Part shown: positions 17,404 through 25,024 of the stretch, in pieces
Layout of the letters: each line of letters opens with the position of its first letter
How positions within the stretch are numbered: position 1 is the first letter of the stretch
Origin: Roseihalotalea indica
GTDB taxonomy: Bacteria; Bacteroidota; Bacteroidia; Cytophagales; Cyclobacteriaceae
DNA: 64,000 nt
Reading direction: 5' to 3'
Assembly (NCBI RefSeq): GCF_022458895.1
Contig: NZ_JAINFL010000011.1
Location: 1 to 64,000, forward strand
Translations under genes and position numbers: made by a program
Notes under the pieces: generated by a model
The model's input: the letters and a program-made list of their open reading frames with translations, nothing else
Told to the model about the DNA's origin: nothing
Database searches by the model: none

Positions 17404-18354
17404 ATGACGCTGGAACAACTACACTACACCCTAGCGGTTGCTCAACACCGCAGCTTTGTTAAGGCCGCGAAACAGCTTCGTATCACTCAACCGGCACTTA
17501 CGATACAAATTAAGCAGTTAGAGAAAGAACTGGGTTTGATATTATTTGATCGCTCTCGAAAGCCCATTACTATTACGGAAGAAGGACGGCGCTGGATCAA
17601 CCAAGCCCGAGAGGTATGGCGACAAACCCAATCGCTAAAAAGTCTGGCAGATGATATCCGGGAAACTCCGGAGGGGGCTGTAACCTTAGGCATCATTCCT
17701 ACAGTAGCTCCTTATTTGGTCCCCCTCTTTTACGAACAGTTAGCCGATGCTTACCCGGAATTGCAGCTTACTATCCGCGAACTAGTTACTGAAGAAATAA
17801 CCGAAGCTCTGAGAAATGGAGTGGTGGATGCGGGTTTGCTGGCAACGCCCATTGAAGGTCCGGGCTTACACCTGGAACCCTTGTTCTACGAGCAGTTTTT
17901 TGTTTATGTCTCCACCAATCATCCTCTGTCTCAGTATGAAACGGTGCCGGTTGAAGAATTAACCCGGCACGAGTTGTGGCTGTTGCAGGAGGGCAACTGT
18001 TTTCGAGACCAGGTGAATAACCTTTGCCGATTAAAATCAAGTTCATTGCACCCCACCCATCTGCGCTACGAGAGCAGTTCTATTGAGTCGCTCAAACGTA
18101 TTGTAGAAGCTTGTCATGGTATTACCCTCATTCCCGAGCTGGCTACTTTGGGAGTAGCACCGCTTCAGGAAGAATTGATCAAGCCTCTTTCCGGGGTACC
18201 CCCTGTCCGGGAAATCAGTCTGGCCGTGCATCATACCGTAACCAAAAAACGATGGCTGGACCGTATTAAAACCGTTTTACTTGAAAATATTCCTTTGCCC
18301 ATGCGTCAAATCCCTAGTGGCGAAGTGGTCAGCCCACTTGAGCTGAGCGCTTAA
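17404..18354 (+). CDS. oxyR: OxyR-type LysR-family peroxide sensor
   Basis: This is a 316-residue protein from the ATG at 17404; the open frame reaches back to 17323 but those residues are not LysR-like. The winged-helix N-terminus is MTLEQLHYTLAVAQHRSFVKAAKQLRITQPALTIQIKQLEKELG, and the effector domain follows from about 90. The peptide EGNCFRDQVNNLC places cysteines at 199 and 208, the very positions of the E. coli OxyR disulfide pair. It should activate peroxide-defence genes when oxidised. Its partner is the divergent dps. Its stop codon overlaps the stop of the convergent LytTR gene by 4 bp. Confidence 0.92.
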   Translation: MTLEQLHYTLAVAQHRSFVKAAKQLRITQPALTIQIKQLEKELGLILFDRSRKPITITEEGRRWINQAREVWRQTQSLKSLADDIRETPEGAVTLGIIPTVAPYLVPLFYEQLADAYPELQLTIRELVTEEITEALRNGVVDAGLLATPIEGPGLHLEPLFYEQFFVYVSTNHPLSQYETVPVEELTRHELWLLQEGNCFRDQVNNLCRLKSSSLHPTHLRYESSSIESLKRIVEACHGITLIPELATLGVAPLQEELIKPLSGVPPVREISLAVHHTVTKKRWLDRIKTVLLENIPLPMRQIPSGEVVSPLELSA

Positions 18355-19112
18355 TTGCCGGAACTAGTAGGCTGCATTCGGCTCAGGAATTCTTCTTTCC
18401 GGCTGGCCGACACTTTTACCTGGGTTTGATCTTTAAGTCGCACATATCCGCCATCAGCTTTCACATACTGACTCACCTCAGCCAGATTAATAAGATGCGA
18501 CTGGTGAATGCGGAAAAAATCAGCCGTGTTTAGCAATTGTTCATATTCTTTCAGGTGTTTGCTGACCATAATCTTCTTTCCATTGGCCAGATGAAACTGG
18601 GTATAAGATCCCATAGCTTCCAGCCGCACAATTTCACACACTGGCACAAAAATAAGCCCTTCAGCGGTGGCTAGGGTAATAGTATGTCGACGATGATTAT
18701 GGTTCTGCAGATTATGTAGCAAGGTATCAATCTGCTGGTTGTACGGAGAGATTTGCTGCTTGGAAAGTACTTTCTTAACAGCGGCCTGGAGCTCCTCTAC
18801 GTCAATAGGTTTAAGCAGGTAATCAATAGCACTAAATTTAATAGCGCGTAATGCATAGTGCTCATAAGCAGTGGTAAAAATCACTTCAAACGACCGCTCA
18901 GTTACCTGCTCGAGCAAGTCGAAACCAGTGCCGACATTTAGAGCAATATCCAGAAAAACCAACTCTGGTTTATGCTGATTAACCAGGCAAATACCTTCTT
19001 CTACCGAAGGCGCAGCCGCTACGACCGTTACTTCAGGACAATACTCTTCGACCAGGTTTTTTAAAGCCTCCCGGCTGTGTAATTCATCCTCTACAATGAT
19101 GGCTCTAAGCAT
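18351..19112 (-). CDS. LytTR-type DNA-binding response regulator
   Basis: The 253-residue protein has a receiver domain (1-120) with acidic pocket EDE (8-10), phospho-acceptor D55 (LVFLDIALN) and the switch lysine in LLKPID. The C-terminal LytTR domain (about 150-250) contains ITLATAEGLIFVPVCEIVRLEAMGSYT and ADFFRIHQSHLINLAEVSQYVKADGG. It binds DNA direct repeats and is phosphorylated by the kinase encoded just upstream, whose last 22 bases overlap its start, so the two are translationally coupled. Targets are unknown; the lipoprotein gene of the same operon is a candidate output. Confidence 0.93.
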   Translation of the reverse strand: MLRAIIVEDELHSREALKNLVEEYCPEVTVVAAAPSVEEGICLVNQHKPELVFLDIALNVGTGFDLLEQVTERSFEVIFTTAYEHYALRAIKFSAIDYLLKPIDVEELQAAVKKVLSKQQISPYNQQIDTLLHNLQNHNHRRHTITLATAEGLIFVPVCEIVRLEAMGSYTQFHLANGKKIMVSKHLKEYEQLLNTADFFRIHQSHLINLAEVSQYVKADGGYVRLKDQTQVKVSASRKEEFLSRMQPTSSGN

Positions 19113-21199
19113 AATTCTTCAGTTTGAGGTATAAAAATCTCTACCCGTGTTCCACAAGCAGTTCCTTGGCAGTCCTCTAGGTCCAGGATACGCACGTTGG
19201 TCTTCTCCGCTTGCCCCTCGTTCAATGTTTCCAGCCGTTGCTGAGTCACCGACATACCACGGGAGGGAAAGGCGCTTATGGCTTTACGCCGTTTTGCTTC
19301 GGTCCGGCCGATTCCATTATCTTCGACCACACAGATTAAATAAGCTCCTTCCTGTTTTAAGGTAATGCTTAGATGCCCCCCGCCAGCTTTATGCCGTAAG
19401 CCGTGCACCAAAGCATTCTCAACATACGGTTGTATCAGTAAAAAAGGGATCTCCGTTTCGTGTACATCTACCGACTCGTCTACCTGAATTGAGTAATCAA
19501 AAGAGTGACTATACCGCAACCGCTCTAATTCAATGTAAAGTTTTAGCAGTGTAATTTCATCAGCAATAGGTACCTGGGTATTGACAGAACTCTCTAGCAC
19601 CCGGCGCACCAGCTTTGAAAATTTAGAGAGGTACTTCAAAGCGGAGGTTTTATCGTTGATCGTAATAAAATGTTGAATAGAGTTTAATGAGTTGAAGATG
19701 AAATGCGGGTCCATCTGTGCCCGGAGCATACGCTTTTCCAGCTCCTGGTTCATCCGACTAATCTGACTATTTTTTTCCTGTATCTCCCGGTTTTTCTCAT
19801 CCAGCAGTTGGGCTGACCGCTGCTTCAAGCGATACCGGCTATAAACAAACAGCATTAACAAAAACAGCAATGTTAATGCGACTATCAAGACCAGCCGTAA
19901 CCGCTTTTCGGTTTGCTTGGTACGGTCCAGCAGGGCAATTTTCTGTTCTTGAGAAGCAATCTGTCGCTCTTTTTTTTCCACATCGTAGCGGGTTTGCAAC
20001 TCAGTCATTTGTTTTGCCTTCTCTTCATCAAACAAACTGTCCTGATACTCCCGAGCGATTTGATACTGCTCCAGAGCCTGCCGGTACCTGTTTTGATCTT
20101 TATACATCTGATAAGAAAGATCATGAGCAAGCTGTAAATCACTCTTTTGCCCTAATCTTTTTGCTAAGGTAATGGATTGGTCAAGGTAACGGGCAGCAGT
20201 ATCATATTTTGATTGCTTAATGGCTAATTCGGCCAGGTTGTTTAGCAGCACCGGAACATTTCTTTCGTTCCCCGCTTTTCTGGCCATCGAGAGCGACTGC
20301 TGATAAAAGGGAGCGGCTTGTTGAGGTTGATCCATTTCTTCGTATACCGCGCCAATATTGCCCAACGTTGTACCCATTTCCCGTATGCTCCCCAATTGTT
20401 TTTGTAACGTTAAGGCCAGCCGGTAATTAGTTAATGCCTCGCTCCATTGCTGTTTCAGATGATATGTTTTTCCAATATCGCAAAGCAGATGAGCCTCACG
20501 AACCTTATTGTTTATAGACCGAAAGATACCTAAAGCCTTTTCCTGATATTGAAGTGCCTGGGAAAGATTATTGATTTGCTGGCTTACCTGTGCCATATAC
20601 ACATAATCACTGGCGATACCTTCCTGATTATTCAGAAGTTCATTGCACCGGAGACTCTTCATAAAATAGCCTAATGCTTTATCAAAAGCCCCGTACATCA
20701 TCGACACCAAGCCTAAATTTGCGTAGCATTTGGCCTGCCCCTGGGTATCCTTCACCTTTCTAAAACCGGAAAGCGCTTCCTGGTAATGCTCCTTTGCTTG
20801 CCCATAATCACCCATAAAGTAGGCTAAAACCCCCAGATTCTTGTTTGCATTGGCAATTCCGGACTGATCACTCAAAGTATTGAATAAAGCTAAGGCTTCT
20901 TGGGTATAGGCCACACCATGCTCGGTATCGCCCTGAATAATGGCTATAGCTCCTAAATTGAGATAGGCCTGCGCCTCACCCCGAGTATATTGAATAGCTT
21001 TAGTTATTTGAAGCGCGCTATCCAGATAGTATGTTCCTTTTCCGATATCCTGATACCGGTAGGCCTCTCCTAATTCATTCAGGAGGTTAACTTTTGCAGT
21101 ATCCTGAGCGGTGATCAGTGCTGCCAGCAGACTGTCAATGGGTGAAGCCGCGCTGTTGGTAAAGGGAAGTATGGCAAGTAGGTAAAGTAGTAGTTTCAT
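19091..21199 (-). CDS. TPR-containing LytS-type sensor histidine kinase
   Basis: The 702-residue protein has a signal peptide and then at least eight tetratricopeptide repeats in the periplasm (about 35-380; for example AQAYLNLGAIAIIQGDTEHG and ANANKNLGVLAYFMGDYGQA). A coiled coil (390-430) is followed by one membrane segment (435-455), a second coiled coil (460-490) and a His_kinase domain with RAQMDPHFIFNSLNSIQHF (H499). The ATPase part carries VEDNGIGRTEA. This is the Bacteroidota form of LytS/YehU kinases. The TPRs suggest that a periplasmic protein, not a small molecule, is sensed. It is coupled to the downstream response-regulator gene by overlap and follows the lipoprotein gene by 3 bp. 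Confidence 0.93.
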   Translation of the reverse strand: MKLLLYLLAILPFTNSAASPIDSLLAALITAQDTAKVNLLNELGEAYRYQDIGKGTYYLDSALQITKAIQYTRGEAQAYLNLGAIAIIQGDTEHGVAYTQEALALFNTLSDQSGIANANKNLGVLAYFMGDYGQAKEHYQEALSGFRKVKDTQGQAKCYANLGLVSMMYGAFDKALGYFMKSLRCNELLNNQEGIASDYVYMAQVSQQINNLSQALQYQEKALGIFRSINNKVREAHLLCDIGKTYHLKQQWSEALTNYRLALTLQKQLGSIREMGTTLGNIGAVYEEMDQPQQAAPFYQQSLSMARKAGNERNVPVLLNNLAELAIKQSKYDTAARYLDQSITLAKRLGQKSDLQLAHDLSYQMYKDQNRYRQALEQYQIAREYQDSLFDEEKAKQMTELQTRYDVEKKERQIASQEQKIALLDRTKQTEKRLRLVLIVALTLLFLLMLFVYSRYRLKQRSAQLLDEKNREIQEKNSQISRMNQELEKRMLRAQMDPHFIFNSLNSIQHFITINDKTSALKYLSKFSKLVRRVLESSVNTQVPIADEITLLKLYIELERLRYSHSFDYSIQVDESVDVHETEIPFLLIQPYVENALVHGLRHKAGGGHLSITLKQEGAYLICVVEDNGIGRTEAKRRKAISAFPSRGMSVTQQRLETLNEGQAEKTNVRILDLEDCQGTACGTRVEIFIPQTEELCLEPSL

Positions 21200-21202
21200 G
21201 AT

Positions 21203-21751
21203 CTAAAAAGACATGGGGACATACACATTAAACTGACCGGTATAAGGAATACACGTCCTGGTGAATTTGGGCTGAGCTACATGAATACTCACTTCATTTA
21301 ATGTCTGAGGATCGGAAGCATAGAACACTTCAAAATAATCGCAACGGCTGCCTTCCAAAGTAAGTTGAGGCAATGTACAGGCAAAAGGCTGACCGGGAAC
21401 AGGGTCAGTAGGATTGACTAACTCAAAATCATGCTTCCTTATCCCTGATGTGTTCGGCAGAGCAGCAAAAGCCTGGAATTGAGAGCCCCACAAACCCACC
21501 ACTACACCATCAGCCACAGTGATGTAAATGTGAGTATTGGTGGTAGGGTTTGACCCAATACAGTAGTCGCCATCTGCTTTTCCTACGGTAGTATTGATAA
21601 ATTGCCAATGTGTATTAACACCCCCGCCAGGGGCAATAATAACCCCGGTTGGATAAGCCGGAGAAACCATACCATCCAGTGCATCTTCACAGGAAAAGAG
21701 CAGCAACAGAAACAAGAAGGAAATACCGGTTTGGAACAACGACTTTTTCAT
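21203..21751 (-). CDS. lipoprotein of unknown function, first gene of the LytS/LytTR operon
   Basis: The 182-residue protein has a lipoprotein signal (LLLLFSC, Cys about 21). The mature part contains four further cysteines (YCIGSNP, FACTLPQ, SRCDYFEV, TRTCIPY), consistent with two disulfides. It has a beta-rich pattern, including WGSQFQAFAALPNTSGIRKHDFELVNPTDPVPGQPFACTLP and a final strand FNVYVPMSF. I do not recognise the family. Its stop is 3 bp before the TPR kinase start, so it is probably an accessory or ligand-presenting protein for that sensor (inference). Confidence 0.75.
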   Translation of the reverse strand: MKKSLFQTGISFLFLLLLFSCEDALDGMVSPAYPTGVIIAPGGGVNTHWQFINTTVGKADGDYCIGSNPTTNTHIYITVADGVVVGLWGSQFQAFAALPNTSGIRKHDFELVNPTDPVPGQPFACTLPQLTLEGSRCDYFEVFYASDPQTLNEVSIHVAQPKFTRTCIPYTGQFNVYVPMSF

Positions 21752-22121
21752 AGCAGTCTCGGGTTTAGGTTCTATATTTTAGTACACAAACGCCGACGGT
21801 AAGTCACCTCGTTATAAGCAAGCGCCTCACTTATTTCGCTAATACCGTAAGCCAAATTGACCATTCGCCTACTTGATTTGATGTTGAAGGGTTTCCCATT
21901 GATATCTGAAAATGATAGTACTCTGAGTCTGCTTATCAACTCGTACTCTGCCAAGGTAACTGTAAAAGCCGCAACGGTCAATTGCAGCAAGCTATCAGGT
22001 GACCTTACGAAATCTACCCCTTACCAACAGATAGCAATTGCAAAAAATTAGTGAATCGATGCACCAGGCGGATGCCGAAAAGCCTGAAACAGAGTAGGTA
22101 ATGAATTAACTATTATCAATC
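21752..22121. other. divergent intergenic region between two lipoprotein genes
   Basis: This 370-bp region must hold promoters for both sides. I see no consensus promoter. A 72-codon minus-strand frame (21772-21990) has a faint AraC-like helix-turn-helix look (YGISEISEALAYNEVTY) but no other support. Confidence 0.3.
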
Positions 22122-22799
22122 ATGAATGTCTTAAAACTTTCAACATTCTTCTGGGCACTACTAATAGCACTAGCTGCCTGTGAGCAGGAGGACGCCGTGC
22201 AACGCTCTGGCTTTTCATCAGCAGACCCTCAATCAGATTTTAAAGCCGTAAGTCGTAGCCCGGGCCGAGATTTTGAAGTATTGGACCTTAAACCGGTGGC
22301 TACTGCAAAAAGCGGATATCACCGCATCAAGCAAAACAAAGCAACCGGAAGTACCCTGTATGCCAATATTCGCGATGGAAAAACGGTAGGTTATCTGATC
22401 CAAAAAAGAGGGGGGCATAAAACGGCGTACAGTCCGCCCAATCATGGCAATGGGTGCCCCGATCTTTACGTTTGTATTCACCCGGAAACCGGCAAGTACA
22501 TCTTCTATGATAAGTGCACAACTGATGATGATGATCCTTGCGGCCGCCCTGTATGCTCTGAGCTAGTGTGGTGTATCCACCCGGAAACCGGTGATTACAT
22601 TTTGTATGACAAATGTAAAACTGAAAATCCGTGCGAGCCATCTTCGCCTCCGCTTGTTATCGTGAGCAAACGTTTTAAGGTTAACACATTCTGCCCATTG
22701 ACAGAATACACCTGGATGATTGACCCGGAAACCGGTGAATATGTACTAATGAATGAGTGCAGTAATACCACGCAACTCTTTTTGCCCACTGGCTGGTAA
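22122..22799 (+). CDS. lipoprotein with three Cys/HPETG repeats
   Basis: The 225-residue protein has lipobox IALAAC (Cys-20). The mature region to about 105 is variable. The rest is three copies of a roughly 21-residue unit, C-x5-C-I-H-P-E-T-G-x-Y-I-x-Y-D-K-C, at 112-132, 145-165 and 191-213. In the third copy the middle Cys is replaced and H is D. The pattern is also visible in DNA, with CACCCGGAAACCGG repeated nearly unchanged. Paired cysteines suggest small disulfide-bonded or metal-binding hairpins on the cell surface. I do not recognise the family. It is divergent from the LytS/LytTR operon, so it could be one of its targets (inference). Confidence 0.75.
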   Translation: MNVLKLSTFFWALLIALAACEQEDAVQRSGFSSADPQSDFKAVSRSPGRDFEVLDLKPVATAKSGYHRIKQNKATGSTLYANIRDGKTVGYLIQKRGGHKTAYSPPNHGNGCPDLYVCIHPETGKYIFYDKCTTDDDDPCGRPVCSELVWCIHPETGDYILYDKCKTENPCEPSSPPLVIVSKRFKVNTFCPLTEYTWMIDPETGEYVLMNECSNTTQLFLPTGW

Positions 22800-22814
22800 C
22801 TTGCATTTAATGGA

Positions 22815-22838
22815 GGAGAGTTTTCTTGAAGACTCTCC
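22815..22838 (+). terminator. hairpin after the repeat lipoprotein
   Basis: GGAGAGTTTTC and GAAGACTCTCC (10 of 11 paired) surround a two-base loop 15 bp after the stop codon. It lacks a clear T-run, so termination is likely but not certain. Confidence 0.5.
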
Positions 22839-23001
22839 CCTGTTGTTCATTTAACTTATAATAACATTTCTCGACTCTATCTTGCCTGGCTATCAATTTC
22901 TATGCGAAGCTAGTACACCTATCTAAGTTCAATACGGCAAATTCCCAGCGCAAGCTTAATAGCCAGAACCGGTAGGGCAAGAAGATAGCCTTTATCTAAA
23001 G

Positions 23002-23045
23002 AGCCTCTCTACTCAATTTGGGTAAAGAGGCTTTTCTTATATCTG
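23002..23045 (+). terminator. rho-independent terminator before marR-like gene
   Basis: AGCCTCT (23002-23008) pairs with AGAGGCT (23036-23042), followed by TTTTCTT. The longest MarR reading frame starts inside this hairpin (23018), which argues for the later start. Confidence 0.6.
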
Positions 23046-23071
23046 GAACAAACTTTTCTGTCAGGCGAACC

Positions 23072-23085
23072 GTTGTAGATACAAC
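23072..23085. promoter_or_regulatory. palindrome, candidate MarR-family operator
   Basis: GTTGTA-GA-TACAAC is a perfect 6-bp inverted repeat 10 bp before the start codon of the MarR gene. MarR regulators typically bind TTG-N-CAA type dyads and repress themselves from such a position. Confidence 0.5.
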
Positions 23086-23095
23086 AAATACACCT

Positions 23096-23551
23096 ATGAT
23101 AATGCAACTCGAGGACGAAATAAAGCAAGCCAAATTTAAGACCCCGTTTCACAAAGCCGCCCTTAATATCTCATTTACTGCTAACTGGCTAGCGGGCACG
23201 CTATTGCCTGTCTTTAAGAAATATGGCATCTCAGCCGAACAGTTCAACGTGCTGCGTATTCTCAAAGGCCAACACCCGAACCCTTCTCCCCTACAGTTGA
23301 TTACCGAACGCATGCTAAACCGCATGTCTAACGCAACGCGTCTGGTAGAAAAATTGCGCATTCACGGCTACGTTACTCGGGAGATTTGCCCGGAGAACCG
23401 CCGCCGGGTGAACATTCTGATTACCGAAGAAGGGCTGGCTTTGCTGGACAAAATTTCTCCCGAAGTAGAGGAAGCCATGAATAGCCAAAACTGCCTGACG
23501 GAACAGGAAGTCAATACCCTCAATAGCCTGCTCGATAAATTACGAAGCTAG
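23096..23551 (+). CDS. MarR-family transcriptional regulator
   Basis: This is a 151-residue protein from the ATG at 23096 (23102 is also possible). The winged helix runs KKYGISAEQFNVLRILKGQHPNPSPLQLITERMLNRMSNATRLVEKLRIHGYVTREICPENRRRVNILITEEGLALL, with the basic wing at CPENRRR. Flanking helices make the dimer. It carries cysteines at about 103 and 132, so redox sensing is possible but unproven. A palindrome directly upstream suggests autoregulation. The convergent neighbour is proA, whose stop is 9 bp away; no efflux pump or enzyme target is linked. Confidence 0.88.
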   Translation: MIMQLEDEIKQAKFKTPFHKAALNISFTANWLAGTLLPVFKKYGISAEQFNVLRILKGQHPNPSPLQLITERMLNRMSNATRLVEKLRIHGYVTREICPENRRRVNILITEEGLALLDKISPEVEEAMNSQNCLTEQEVNTLNSLLDKLRS

Positions 23552-23560
23552 AAATATTCT

Positions 23561-24820
23561 TTACTCGCGCACCTGTCCCTGCCCATATACCAGCCATTTA
23601 TAACTAGTCAGCTCAGATAATGCCATTGGACCACGGGCGTGCAGCTTTTGGGTGCTAATTCCTATCTCTGCTCCCATACCGAATTCTGCTCCATCTGTAT
23701 ACGCCGTAGACGCATTAGCATATACTGCCGCTGCATCCACTGACTGCATATACTTTCGAATCGTAGCCTGATCTTCCGCTACAATAGCTTCACTGTGTTT
23801 TGAGCTGTACTGAGCAATATGATCCAACGCTTCATCCAGATCAGCCACTGTCTTGATTGACATGCGATACGAGAGGAATTCTATTCCGAAATGTTCAGGT
23901 TCTGCCTGGTTTAGTAGCGCATCTGGATAATTACCTTGAAGTACTTTATAACTTGCTTCGTCGGCATAGATTTCTACATCTTTGGCAGCCAACTGTTCGG
24001 TAAGTTCGGGCAGATCAGCAAGCCGATTATGGTGAATGATAAGGCAATCCAGAGCGTTGCAAACACTTACCCGGCGAGTTTTCGCATTGAACACAATCCG
24101 CTTTCCTTTTTCAACATCTCCGCTTACATCAAAGTAGGTATGTACTATACCAGCTCCGGTTTCAATGACCGGCACTTTGGCATTCTCTCGCACATAGTTG
24201 ATCAGGTTCTGGCTACCCCGGGGAATGAGTACATCCACCGTATCTACCGCTTCTAACAAAGCCTTTGTTGCTTCGCGAGTAGCCGGCAGTAAGGTTAATA
24301 AATGCTCGTTTAGTCCGTGTTCTCTTAGTACTTCATGGATAACTTCCACAATTGCCAGGTTAGAATACTCAGCATCACTCCCGCCCTTCAGCACGCATAC
24401 GTTACCGGCCTTTAGGCATAATGAGAAAACATCAAATGTCACATTAGGGCGTGCTTCATAAATTACTCCAACTACTCCTAATGGAACCGATTTTTTTGTC
24501 AGCTCCAGGCCATTGGGAAGCGTACGTTCTTCCAGCGTTTTACCCAAGGGGGTAGGTAGATCAGCAACGTTGCGCATATCACGAGCAATGGTTTGGATAC
24601 GCTCCGCAGTAAGTTTCAAACGATCATATTTTGGATTAGCCGGGTCCATACGCTCCAGATCTTTCTGATTTTCCGTCAGGATTTTATCGGTATGGGCTAC
24701 TGCGGCATCGGCTACGGCTTTTAGTACGCTATCAATCACTTCAGTTTGAAGCCGCAGAGCATCGCGCCCCGCCTTCTTCACTTGAGAAAAATCAACGGCA
24801 GTTTCGGTTAAAGTGGTCAT
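23561..24820 (-). CDS. proA: glutamate-5-semialdehyde dehydrogenase (gamma-glutamyl phosphate reductase)
   Basis: This is a 419-residue protein from the ATG at 24820; the longer frame to 24901 adds residues unlike ProA. It shows the aldehyde-dehydrogenase fold: [38 protein letters not shown] for NADPH binding, [28 protein letters not shown], and the catalytic cysteine in [15 protein letters not shown]. The C-terminal [33 protein letters not shown] is diagnostic. It makes glutamate-5-semialdehyde in proline synthesis. The partner kinase gene proB, often adjacent, is not in the window. Confidence 0.95.
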   Translation of the reverse strand: MTTLTETAVDFSQVKKAGRDALRLQTEVIDSVLKAVADAAVAHTDKILTENQKDLERMDPANPKYDRLKLTAERIQTIARDMRNVADLPTPLGKTLEERTLPNGLELTKKSVPLGVVGVIYEARPNVTFDVFSLCLKAGNVCVLKGGSDAEYSNLAIVEVIHEVLREHGLNEHLLTLLPATREATKALLEAVDTVDVLIPRGSQNLINYVRENAKVPVIETGAGIVHTYFDVSGDVEKGKRIVFNAKTRRVSVCNALDCLIIHHNRLADLPELTEQLAAKDVEIYADEASYKVLQGNYPDALLNQAEPEHFGIEFLSYRMSIKTVADLDEALDHIAQYSSKHSEAIVAEDQATIRKYMQSVDAAAVYANASTAYTDGAEFGMGAEIGISTQKLHARGPMALSELTSYKWLVYGQGQVRE

Positions 24821-25024
24821 GAGCTTTTCTTTATCAGGCTGGAAAGATACAAAAGCATCCCTACAATGGCTATTTCCCCTAAAGAATTTAGCTTGATGCA
24901 TCGTTCCAGACTCGCGGAAAAGAAACGGCTAACCTTCTTTAAACTTTAGGAGATCGCCGTAGCAACCTCCCAAAAGTTTGCTATGATAGGTGTAAAAAAT
25001 TATCGAGCCATAATTGCTGACAAA

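Noticed and set aside
21772..21990. 72-codon minus-strand frame with a faint AraC-like helix (YGISEISEALAYNEVTY)
   Set aside because: Only one weak motif, no second helix-turn-helix, and it occupies a divergent promoter region. A decayed fragment is possible but not supported.
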